NCBI RefSeq assembly: GCF_910592395.1
Contig: NC_088324.1
Location: 11,496,953-11,560,952 of the forward strand
Length of the DNA stretch: 64,000 nt
Reading direction: 5' to 3'
Origin: Lineus longissimus
Lineage: Eukaryota; Nemertea; Pilidiophora; Heteronemertea; Lineidae
The notes beneath the pieces are model-generated. The model was given only the letters and a program-made list of their open reading frames with translations, did not search any database and was not told the origin of the DNA. This document shows, piece by piece, positions 1-11,100 of the stretch. Position 1 is the first letter of the stretch, and the number at the start of each line of letters is the position of its first letter. Both the position numbers and the translations under genes were made by a program.

Positions 1-321
1 TACAGAAGACAAACCAGAGACCATTTTTAGGAAGATAGGTTTCCTTAAGTCCTTCAGAAAAGCTTATACGTTGGTTTAATTTGGCGGTTATTTCCATGAA
101 AATTACACACGCCACTGCCGGCTTGCCATTTTTGACAGATTTGTGACGAGACGGTCGCAATAAGATCATAATGGGACGTGTCAGGCCCAGCATGTACGTG
201 TCAACCTTTGACGTTTTCTAGCAATCTGCACGTCCCGAAAAATGATCCCCTAATTCAAATCGTTTGAATGCCTTTCATCAATAAAACAGAGGCAATTTTT
301 TTCCTCGGTGGGATAACTCAC

Positions 322-546
322 TGGCCTGTGACCTAAATGATAGGTGTTGCCCAAGATGATTTGGCAGTCTAATTCTTCTAATTGATCGGGTATCATGCCT
401 TTTAATGTACCCTGAGTGCCTACAGGCATGAACACTGGGGTGTCAACTACATGATGCGGCAATGTGAGCTTGCAGCATCTTGCTTTTGATGTAGAACATT
501 CAGAAATTATCCTCAAACTTAGAGCATGTGCAGCTTTGCCTGCCAT
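322..546 (-). CDS. QTRT1: Queuine tRNA-ribosyltransferase catalytic subunit 1, exon 1 (partial)
   Basis: This is the first coding exon of the eukaryotic tRNA-guanine transglycosylase catalytic subunit. With QTRT2 the enzyme exchanges guanine for queuine at the wobble position of GUN-anticodon tRNAs. The ATG at 546-544 opens 75 codons. They contain the family's N-terminal block [15 protein letters not shown] followed by [14 protein letters not shown], the start of the TIM-barrel active-site face. The exon ends at a consensus donor, GTGAGT on the minus strand at 321-316, in phase 0. The rest of the gene, including the catalytic Asp residues, lies beyond the left edge, so 1-321 is intron. Human QTRT1 is about 400 aa, so roughly a fifth is present. 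The start codon is 119 bp from the divergent DOLPP1 start. Confidence 0.93.
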
Positions 547-665
547 GTTTTTAGTGTTCTAAAATAGCCACCAATGAAAATGTCTGTTTTAAAATATCCA
601 GATCCTAAAAATCGTTAGAACCAATCAAAATTCATCTTCTATCGAGGTTCGACAAGGGTAGTAAT
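547..665. promoter_or_regulatory. Candidate bidirectional promoter between QTRT1 and DOLPP1
   Basis: Only 119 bp separate the two divergent start codons, so both 5' UTRs and the core promoter must fit here or overlap the first exons. The stretch contains several CCAAT-like sites: CCAAT at 570-574, ATTGG just before it on the other strand, and CCAATCA near 622. No TATA box was seen. This is inferred from geometry alone; no transcript start is visible. Confidence 0.55.
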
Positions 666-3082
666 ATGGCTGACGATGTGCTGAAAGTTCTAAAAAATCA
701 ACAAACTATGGCAAATTATCCATCTGGCGATGATATAAAATGGAAAGCAATTTCCTTAACCCATGTAGAATATCCAAAAGGTAAATTTAAAACCAAGATA
801 TGGCCAAACAAAACATCGAATAACCCTCAAATCTGATGTTGAAGTTGGTGCATGAAACGAGCACTAGTCACGCCTCCACTTTGTACACGCATTGTAATGC
901 ATTACAGTTCACTGTACATCATGTTCATGAAATTCACTGTATATGTAGTGTGTGTATGTGTTACGTGTGTGTCTGTGTGTGGAGGGGGGGCTACATTGTG
1001 TGTAGGCCTAAGTCATAAGCCATCATGAGTGTATGGCTCTATCGTTGTGGCCCAAACTATGTTTGTAGGAATTGCTACTATAGGCCTAAGTTTGCTCCTG
1101 ATTTACCTGAAGTCCTGATTGATGGATTTTTCCAGATCTGATGAGAAACCGGTAAAATAACGACCAATTCAACCAGCTGATTATCTTGTTTTTGTTCCTT
1201 TCAGGTGATCTATTTGGTATGGGTTTAGCCTGGCTCAGCCTCCTTCCTATTTTCATCATGATTGGTTTCATCACACTCATTCTGTTCAGGAGAGATTTGC
1301 ACACTGTAAGTATGTAGATTATCGGAACAGGATAATTAGAAACCACATCATTTCAATCAATGGCCACCTGTGCTTAGGCCTGGTCATGTTGATTTCCACT
1401 AGAAATTCCTGTCACCAGAACATCAAGATCAGTGAAAGTAGTGTCTAATAGAGGTTACAAATAAAGTATGGCCCCTGACATTTTCTGTTTCAATTTCATT
1501 TGCAGATTTGTTATTTTTGTGGTTTACTGCTGAATGAACTGGTGAACTTGGTATTAAAGCATATGATACAAGACTACAGACCTAAAAGGGGTAAGCAACT
1601 AAGTTTCACATGAATAATTTGGAACTCTTTGTTTGATTGTAAAACAAGCTGAAAGAGGAAAACCTCTGAGCTGGAAGAGTGAAAAATACCTAAACAATGA
1701 ATAGCACTTGCACTTGCGTGCTCTGATTCTGTTTGTTTACTTTCAGATCGAGAAACCGTGTTTACCGAGTATGGAATGCCTTCAAGTCATGCACAATTCA
1801 TGTGGTTCTATGCCACCTATCTATCATTCTTTCTCATTTTGAGGTAAGCCATCTAAAAGTCCTAGTCATTCTACTTTTACCTTCAATACCATTTTCAGAT
1901 TTGATATATTATTTAGTACAAGTAGGATAATTACTGCAATAGATTTTTTGTTATCTTTCAGGGTCCATAGAAATTACAACATCATTGAAGACCTTTGGAA
2001 GTTTGCTTTAGCATTACTGACTTATGTTCTAGCATTTTTAGTTGGATATAGTAGGTATGTATCATATATCAGTCTGTAAGTTCAGTATGCATTGATGTTT
2101 CACTGTTCATTGACTTGCAAGTTGTTTGAAAACAATGTTGCAAAGTCTATCCGTATCTAACTGATGATAATGATGTTTGCAGTATTACTTGACTTGTGTC
2201 ATTTTAAATGCTGAACAAATACTTAACTGATCCCTCTTTTCATTCCAGGGTATACCTAGGCTATCATTCTCCTAGTCAGGTCGTGTTAGGAGCTCTGACT
2301 GGACTTGCACTTGGAACACTTTGGTTTTTAATTGTGCATTTAGTTTTTACTCCATTTTTCCCAATGATCGCAGCCTGGTAAGTGTAATTGTCTTTTAATT
2401 GTATTAAATATTGTTTTTTGTGGCATAGGCTAGGTTGTGATTGTTTACAATGTATGTCTGTATTCATGTATGTATTTTGTACATATTGCTGTGTAAAAAC
2501 CAGAAAATGGATTTCGTACCTAATTTTCTAAATTCTTTTTTCCTTTACTTTCAGGCCAGTATCAGAATTCATGATGATTAGGGACTCAACATTAATACCA
2601 AATGTTATGTGGTTCGAATATACGTCATCTAGACAAGAATCTAGGTATGTTTACATCTCATTGCACTGTGCTGTAAGATTCATGTTGTAGTTGCTGGCTC
2701 ATTCTACATTTGAAAGTCCAGATCATGCATAGCTTCATTCTAATATGTTTTATCATGATAAATATTTATGTGTTGTTTAATAAGCGTAAAATCTCAGGTG
2801 TTTCCAATAATGGTTTCACATCGAGCAGGAAAACAATGAACCTTGATAACTCAATGGTTGAGCAATGGATCGGCAGTCCAAATACCGGGTATCTGTGTTC
2901 AGGCAATTTGGTTTTATGTACATGTACTTCTTTCATTATTTCTTGTTTTCCTTTTGCAATGTCGGTTAATAGTTGCATGTAAATCTTGATCGTTCAGAAT
3001 TTTCTCTTGTGGCCAATGATTTCTTTCCTTCTTGTTTTGTAGGAGTAGACAGCGTAAACTAGTATCAAGAAAGTCCCAATGA
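666..3082 (+). CDS. DOLPP1: Dolichyldiphosphatase 1 (complete, eight exons)
   Basis: Exons are 666-780, 1205-1305, 1506-1590, 1747-1843, 1962-2054, 2249-2377, 2555-2644 and 3043-3082. All junctions are GT-AG and phases agree, giving 249 aa (human about 238). The enzyme is an ER-membrane PAP2-family phosphatase that converts dolichyl pyrophosphate to dolichyl phosphate, recycling the carrier for N-glycosylation. The three PAP2 signatures are present: K-x6-RP (residues 90-98), PSSH (112-115) and SR-x5-H (163-170) followed by SPSQV, where a Gln replaces the Asp of other PAP2 enzymes as in vertebrate DOLPP1. The N-terminal [11 protein letters not shown] and the [16 protein letters not shown] blocks near the C terminus are also family hallmarks. 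Four or more hydrophobic segments are visible. The start is the only ATG upstream of the conserved block. Confidence 0.96.
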
Positions 3083-6039
3083 CTATATGAGAGGAGGGAT
3101 TCTTTTCAAGGCAACAAGTTTTAGGCAACTTACACAGAGCTTCAGCCATGATGGCCAAGGACAAGAAGTGACCTTCAACTTCAACTATGTTAAAGGTCAA
3201 GGTCACAATTGAGGTTGGCAGTCAAGAAGAAGGCTTGTCAAGATCAGGGTCACAGTCGTCTCCCCAGGCTCCGCCTCAAGGTTACATTCTGTAATTGTTC
3301 AGTGTAGCTGGTTGGCTTACTTTTGGGCACACTATTTTAAATGTGAAATTATTTCGATTATGATAATTGCAGAGGGTATCTTTCAATGATTTATAATTAT
3401 ATGTGTGCTGTTATGATCATGATTTCAGTGTTGTGTTGTCACGGTTTTCGAGGATCATCTTTGGAAGTGGTCAGTTTTCAGATAACCGTTTATTCTTTTG
3501 TTAACTTTCAGTGAGGTTGGAAGGTGGTTTCTGTTTTGTGCCGTACTCTACTTTGGTGTTGGGCTCTTGCAAGGATTGACTTTTTTTTTTTTCCTTTTCA
3601 CTAAAAGCAAATAGTACCCGTTTCTCCTCAAAATATTGGGGTGCCGCTAAAGCATTCTTAATTTTTTTTCTTCGAATATTGTAATGTATACTTCAGATGT
3701 ACATAAAGGGATGTTTTCAATTCGAAACTTCAAAGCAAATCATTACTGATAACAACTAATTGCTCAAAGTCATTTCCTATATTCCTTGACTTGTTTTCCT
3801 GTTGGCCCCATACTTGATGTATACTGCATCAACTGGTCTTCCAAAGCCATTTTGACTATCACTGTAGGAAGACAAGTGAATCATCATCAGAGGTGCTTTT
3901 GTCCTTGCAGAGGCCACTTTTGTTTTAATTTGAGTACCCTAAAAAGTTTTATGTGTGGATATTATTTTTTTAGAGTATTTTATTCATCAATTTAAATGTG
4001 TGGGACCTCCCAAGTTCCTGTTACAAGGGATGGTAATATTTGAATGTTTTTGTGACAATCCTAGTTTAGTCATGTGAAGGTGTTAATCTGTACAGCTGCA
4101 AATGTTATGTTTTCGAATCTAGGACCAAAAACGAATTCATACCACAGTTTTAACAGGCTTTAACAGTATATTTTAAAAGAAAACGAATGGCAAAGTACAT
4201 ACATGTATGTGGTGAAATTGCATTTAGTGGCTTTACGATCAGGACCCATCCCTGAAACAAAAGAAAAGAAGCTTACTCCTTTAAGACTCGTACCTGCAAG
4301 TGTCACATTTTGCATAATATCTGTTTCCTAAATGTAGATATCATTTTAACTGAACACCAGTGTAAGATTGTATAACGTGGAAGTTCATGGTTCACGAATC
4401 AGCATTAGGGGGTATTTTGTCTTTAACAGCCAGCGCTTAATCTGTCAAGATAGTACTGTTTCGACAGGATGATTAAACTTGTCATGGATCATAGAAAGAA
4501 CAATGCACTATACACTTGTATTTAATGCATTTCTGTTCAAGCCCATAACCTGTATATTCATTCTGGATAATCAGTGTAGTCAAGAGATGTACGCTCTGAT
4601 AGTATTGTCACCTGTAGTGTTAATTCTTTGCTGAAGAATATGTGGCACTACAGTCCAAGAAATCTGATGGCATCCTTTGCTGCATTTGTGTGATATGACG
4701 TGATTCATTGTAAAGTTATACGTAATTTCAGTTCACTTTTGGTTCAAAATTTCGGTGTTAGTAAGTGTATGTGTCACCTCTGTACATGGACATGTCCTTC
4801 ATCAGTCTTGTTGTGCACTTGAACATGTAGACTATTTGTGTGTTATCCAATTATCAGTCGCTGATGGAAGCTAGTTTTAACTTGACTATTTGTATCTGGC
4901 CATATCATTTTAATCTTGCTCTGAGACTCTCATCGAAGTAGCAACTGTTGGAGGTATATGACACTTCAAAACACAAAGGAATTCTCATCAGGTCCTCTGT
5001 AAAGCGTTTCTGTAAATCATGACATCAGTGTGAGAGATACATAAGAAAGCTTTTATCTGTGAAGTCGAGAAGTGTCAGTGCTCACCAAAGTGATTGAATA
5101 TGATACAGGTGCACGCTGGGAAATGTTAGTGTTAGTACTGTATACCTCCAACATTCGGTACCAGTATCAGTGTTTCATAGCTCGATTAAATAGGATATTT
5201 CAATTCAAATAGCTCATTCAAAATTAGATTTTGTCCGCGCCTTTTTATCAGTCTTGTTGTGCGCTCATAGACTATTTGTATGTTATCCATTTATCCAGCT
5301 GTAGCATATCTGTCAACAGGGTGCTCTGCCAAATTGCTGTGGTATTGAATTCTTACATATATGTAATTACATCGTATCAGTCATGTTTGTGTCCTTACTA
5401 ATACTGGGGTCGTCCTTAAAAGCATGTTGTCTACAGCAACTCTACCCTATGTTTCGTGTCATGCTACTGCAGGTAATGGTTGTAAGGTTGACAACTTCTT
5501 GTTGTATTTGGAAAAGGGAAAAGATTTTTTTAAATCTTTTCCCTTTTCCAATTAAAATTAAAATTAGAAAGAAACTGCCAGACTAGTGACATTAGTTTTC
5601 TCACTTTGTTTTTGATCAGGGTTGGTCAACTTTATGGTACGTTTCTTTGGCAGACCAACATATTTTCAAATATGCCCCAGTTTTGTTGTGAAATCGTCTC
5701 CAGTTGGCTGTTGCATATTGCAACAAGTGGCACTTCCAAACTCAGCACATAAATCACCAGTATAAAAAGATTGCCAGTGAAGGGATCACTTTCAAATAAT
5801 GCTAATTTTCACCCATATAAGAAAGGATTGTTGTCTTGTGACGCACTGTGCCTTTCTTGGGACCGAGAAGACATTATTCACCTCCAGTCTTCACAGCATG
5901 CACTGGGTTCTACTCAATAACAGTCGGTACGTGTATTTAAAAAGGGTCTGTTCATTCAGTCTAGACACACACGTTGTGGAGTTTACTTCAAGGACATCGA
6001 AGTATACAAGTTGATTTTAAATGTATCAAGATAAATAAA
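3083..6039 (+). other. DOLPP1 3' untranslated region (probable)
   Basis: No coding exon was seen over nearly 3 kb after the DOLPP1 stop. An AATAAA at 6034-6039 is a plausible polyadenylation signal for a long 3' UTR, although shorter ends are possible. The stretch is AT-rich. It holds a duplicated segment (about 4799-4860 and 5248-5296) and a perfect hairpin at 5508-5551. Transcript support is needed to place the true end. Confidence 0.45.
5508..5551. repeat. Perfect 20-bp inverted repeat with 4-nt loop
   Basis: The left arm is TTGGAAAAGGGAAAAGATTT, the loop is TTTT, and the right arm is the exact reverse complement, ending CCTTTTCCAA. The arms are purine- and pyrimidine-pure respectively. 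It lies in the probable DOLPP1 3' UTR, so the RNA could form a long uninterrupted stem. Confidence 0.9.
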
Positions 6040-6094
6040 GACTTTATTTCATTCTTCATATTATGTACCTAGTGCACTTACAGAGACATGCACA

Positions 6095-6270
6095 TACAGT
6101 GGAACCTCTTTTAGTGGAGACCTCTCTAAGCAGGACACCCCTTTTCAAGGATACTAACTTTGGTCAAAGGTTGGTCATTTTCATTCCAAGTTGACCTCTG
6201 TAATCTGGACGACTCTATAGTAGAGGATTTGTCATCGATAAGGATGTCGTTATTAGGTTTCAACTGGACA
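6095..6270. repeat. Putative dispersed repeat (CAGTGGAACCTCT type)
   Basis: The stretch begins CAGTGGAACCTCTTTTAGTG and continues with loosely repeating GGAC/CCTCT words. Similar openings are common at interspersed repeats in marine invertebrate genomes, from general knowledge. No second copy was found in this window, so assignment is weak. Confidence 0.3.
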
Positions 6271-8164
6271 TGAATCTTCTGAAATGATGGCCTCCCTTCT
6301 TGTGTGTTTGCACTTACATGAATGGCCTCGTCAGCCTTAGATGTCAGTATTTATATGCCTGTGTATAAAGACGAACACTCACTTGTTATCATGTTAAAAT
6401 TTAGAGGAAACACGTGACTTATTTTGTAAATACTGTTAGCGTGCATCTCAATGATTTTTAAGATAATAAAGAAACTTAATTTTGAGTATAAAGTAGTGAT
6501 ATTGTTAAGATTTGTTTGGTCTCTTGAGGCATTTTGTTTGATCATTTAAAGAGGACTGTACTTTATCTCAGCCTCCTGGTTGTGACTTTGTCCTCACAAG
6601 TTCGATTTTGGTTACCGGTATGGAAATCATAATCCAATTTTTTGCAGACTTTCTCTCTCTCTCTATGTCCAAAGTCTTTCCATCACAACACAATAGGGTT
6701 CATGTTGGGAAATGCAATGAATTTGCATGGCAAGGAAGGCTCCTTTCAGACACCAGTTGCCATTTGCAACAGAGGAATCCTATGAGACGACTGCCACAAC
6801 GGTATATGATCTGGCTTTTTCTGGCAATGGCATCCGGATCTCATATATTGGACAGAAGCTAAGTACATTTCTGCATCAGTATCAAATGTTTGAAGTTTAG
6901 TTGTTCTCAAGCCTGAAGTGGTTAATGCACACCCAGGAAAATCATTGTTCCAACAGAGCTCAGAATCGATATCATTTTCCAATAATCTAAAACTGAATCA
7001 TGAATGCAACTGTACAGCAATACAGTGTGAGTTGTTATTTCTGCGTAATTCAATACTAATGCAGTCAGCCAAAGGTAGACTCCTGAGGCAGTCCACAGTC
7101 ATCCTAAACGCAGTCTTTCTCAGGAGGAACGCGGCCGATCCACTGCAGCCGGAGTGTAGCAAAGCGAAGCAATCGTCATACTTTCATTTTGACAGCTCTG
7201 GTCCATTAACTGTCAGATTCTATGGCTGAGTGGACTCGGTCTCTGCCAAGGAAATTGGATATCTGGATTAGTTTAATGTATTTTTTTATGTAAGTTTGCA
7301 TTTACATATTATTTTATGATTTCTGAATATCTCAAGCACCGCATGAGTTCAGTGTGTTGGTATGGACTTAAATTTGAATCGAGACAACTATGGTTGAGCT
7401 AGGATGGACAAGGGTAATCAGCTCTATTTGTGTATTCCCAGCGGAGTCCTTCGTGACACTTTGTATATCATCAAACAAGAGCACTTTTTAGACTCAGAAT
7501 AAAGCGTCTTTTTTCAGAGATATTTTTAAGTATAGGCTCTATTAACTTCAACTATAGTCAAGTATAATGTATGTATATCGTCGGATATCAAAACACCAGT
7601 TGCCAGTATTCACGATCGATCAGCTGAAGGACATTTACCCACGGTTGGGCAATAACCTACACTTTTTTTTTCTTCTAAGTTAACCTATATTTAGTCGAGA
7701 AAGATAAATATGATACAAAGGCACAATATAAGGTGACAGAATTAATTGAATTTTGATAGGTTTTGCTGAGTGGGTACATTCGCTAAGTCATTGAAAGGAG
7801 TTGATTCTTCTCATTATATTCTTGTTGGTTTGTGTGCAAATATTTCGGATAATGTGACTTGGCCTATAACGTGCCTAAACCAGATCGGCAAACGATACTT
7901 TCGGATCGCACAAATAACGCAAGTTGGGCGTTTTCTGGTCAAGTCATCAGTGAGTGCTTTTTCAGTTATCGGATATCAAACGTTTCGAACTTGTAATTAC
8001 GAGAAACATACTCAGTTAGCGTCATTGGATCACTACATACTAGGCCTATCAATATGCTATAGAATTTGTTCAACGGTCTAGCTAGTGGACTAGAGTTAGA
8101 CCACACGACTCAAGCGACTGCATTTTGGTTTCAGGACATGTTGATTCTTATGCACCATTGACCA
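6271..8164. other. Intergenic stretch and upstream region of the 8165 gene
   Basis: No convincing exon was seen on either strand. It includes one copy of a dispersed repeat near 7073-7136 and AT-rich simple sequence around 7660-7720. A possible 3' splice site (TTTGGTTTCAG) ends about 30 bp upstream of the ATG at 8165, suggesting a spliced 5' UTR for the next gene. Confidence 0.4.
7073..7136. repeat. Dispersed repeat, copy 1
   Basis: Shares ordered blocks GACTCC, AGGCAG, AGTCATCCT, AGTCTTTC, AGGAGG and GGCCG with the copy near 26631-26699, in the same orientation and with similar spacing. The family is not identified; a SINE or fragment of a larger element is possible. Confidence 0.55.
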
Positions 8165-11100
8165 ATGGCTTCAAATGATCTGGTCTTCAAACTCTACAAG
8201 ATATCACAGAAACAACAACTAGAGAACGAAATATTTCGGGTAAGTGACCGTTTTCGAAGACGGTCGTTTTTCGCACAAATCCTGAGGCCTCGGATAAACC
8301 GCCTTGATGTTCTTCTAAAAAGCTGCTTTCTTTTCTCTTGCGCAGAGTTTATCAAAGTAATTTTCCTCCAGATCCCTCTGACCTACATAATTAATATAAC
8401 AACTTCCCCTTACATATGTACAAGCTGATGGTTGATCATCGAATTAGCGCTAGGCGTCGGCGTACTCCTTCTACCCAAAAAGTTTCATTCACAACCTTGA
8501 GGACAAGACGGAGTTTGAAGTAAGCGAGAAGCAAGCGAGAAGCAATTGGCAAGGATGTTAATCTGAACCGAAGAAGTGAGAGCAGCTGTTTCCCTATCCA
8601 TCCCGGGCTACATCTTCCTTCACAACAGGCACAGTCCCAATTCGCGTAGGCATTATATTCAGTTGTTGCCTGAAGGTTTTAAAATTCGATTATACGTTTG
8701 TCCTCAAAAATGAAAATTTGCTTTTCCAATTTGGCAAGAATTTAACTTTATTTACCATCTTGGTCATGTTGACCTAAAGAATTACGAGGATTTCCAATTG
8801 CCATAAGCATATAACTGGGCTTTATATTTTAACGAATTTACTCAGTAAAATGTATAAATGTCTATATACATGTATATACTGCGCAGAATGGGAAACTCTT
8901 TGCTTGGTTCACGACAAACTATAAGATAACTACAGCGGGCTTTAGACTTAAGACTAAGACAGAGACATTAAAGAAATACTACATATACATGTATTAAGCC
9001 TACTGGTGTATTCTTTAAGAACGCTCTGTGCTAAACCTTCTTTTCTGAAGCAAATAAAAGATAGGCCAATAGGTTATATTCCTTTTCTTGTAGATATCTG
9101 GATATTTCTGTGCTAAGTCAATGGTCAGTGGAGAATTAGCCACACTCATATTCTATTATGCCACAATTACATTCACTTTCTACGAGGATTCACCCAATGA
9201 TCCCACTTTTTGGAATATTTAGGAAGCCCTGCTTATGTGGGGCGTGGTTGGTAATATTAATTTTTTCTAAATACAGGGGGCCTATGATGTAGATGTTGGT
9301 GATAGGCTTACTACATGTGTATGGTAATGGTAATAATAATGATAATGATAATAGTAATAACAATATGATACGTACGTGAATGAAGAGAAAAAATTGTATG
9401 ATCATGGCCCTTTTAAGTCGACTTAGCAAGAGATGACAGCTTAGTTTCATAGTCTCCCGCAAAACAGACTGGCGCTGCAATGAAACAGCATTGTTACAAA
9501 CTCCATTCATTGACGAAATAATATTTATCACACCCTCAAGTGTTGATTCTAAATATTTTCTGTTAGCTTTTGGGTGTTAGGGACATTTATTACTGTCTTT
9601 TGTTGGAAAGAGGATAATACCAAAGTGCTTACTTCTGTGTGTACCATACGTTTTCGCGGTTGGCTATACTTACAAGAAGAAATTTGCAGAAAGCTGTAAA
9701 GTTCGGGACGTATCTTCTTTTAAATTTCGATGACTTGAGAATGGAAAACAGCAATATGGCTGACGTTTGCCTTGAACTAATCGGATAACAGATTTTAGAA
9801 TTCTATCCTATTCATTCTTTAGTTATGACGGTGAGTTAATGGGTTGTCCTTTATATGTTTGCTCTGGATATTTTCCTTCTAACTTTGGAACAAAGTGGGG
9901 ATAAACTGATTATAAACGCCTGGATAAATCCCCCAAATCATTTGACCTGCAAATAGGATACTGTTGAAGTACACTAAGAATTGATTCCTCAAAATATTTT
10001 TGTATTATTTTAACTTGGGAATTGATATCGACGTTAGTCGGGTTTTTTTTTTCTCTCTCTCTCTCTCTCCGATCGATCGATCCATCAGTTTTTCTTTCTG
10101 AGTCAATATTTGGCAACCAATGAATAACTCATTGGGTTTGAGATTTTCTTTGATAAGCTCGATTATTTTGTGTCACACTGCTGTAATGTGAACTGGCCCA
10201 TTTCGTCAGCATCGGCGGACTACTGTATACCCCATCCGCACGTCAATAGGACTGATGTCCATGAACGGGCTTTAATTGACAACGGACGCAGTCTCCTTGT
10301 GTTGCTCTTTCTTGCGAAACCGTTGCCAAGACCACCAGAACGAGTTACTACTCTCTGCCTTATAAATTTAAAAGCAGATCTGCAACCATCATAATCAGAA
10401 CTGTGTTATATCGAAAGGCATTACCAGAACAAATTTGCATAAATCTTTGGATATGGACACAGAAAGGTGGTCGAACTACTCACTGTGCAGTTTGTGTCAT
10501 TACATGTAAAAGACCGCCATTCTTGGATTCTGCAAACAAATCTCTAGGATATTAATTGGATTATAATGTTGATTGGAAGGGTAAGGCCATCGCCATTCTT
10601 TCACCCTCCTATAGCACGTGGGACATCTTCATCAGAAAGAATTTCACATTCTATTTGGTATATAAGCTGGTGTTTCCCTTTTTTAAGAACGGTTTGTTGT
10701 GTGCGCTTTTATCGATACGATGTTCTGATCATGGCACAGTGTGCAATCGCAGATGGAAGATGTAATTTGGAGAAGGCTTCTTGTCATTGTGACGGTATCG
10801 CTCATGCAGTCAACAGGCAAAACAAAGTTCAAAGACGCAATCATGGATACAGCAAGCTTCCTGCAGATGAAACAAGCATTGCGGCGACGGGTGTCATTAT
10901 TGCAGATGAAACAAGCTTTGAGGCGAGGGGGGTCATCATTGCAGATGAAACAAGCATTGCGGCGACGGGGTTCATTGTTGCGTGGGATTGCAATATCTTG
11001 CCACTATTGTGTGTTTGCATGATTGGTTAAACGTAACTTCTTGATACCCAGGCCTACAACTCTCTTGATTTTTAGGATATATTCCTCGGAGTATACGCAT

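Noticed and set aside
10566..11030. 154-codon plus-strand frame over the 39-bp repeat
   Set aside because: Low-complexity translation without recognised domain; the tandem repeat explains most of its length.
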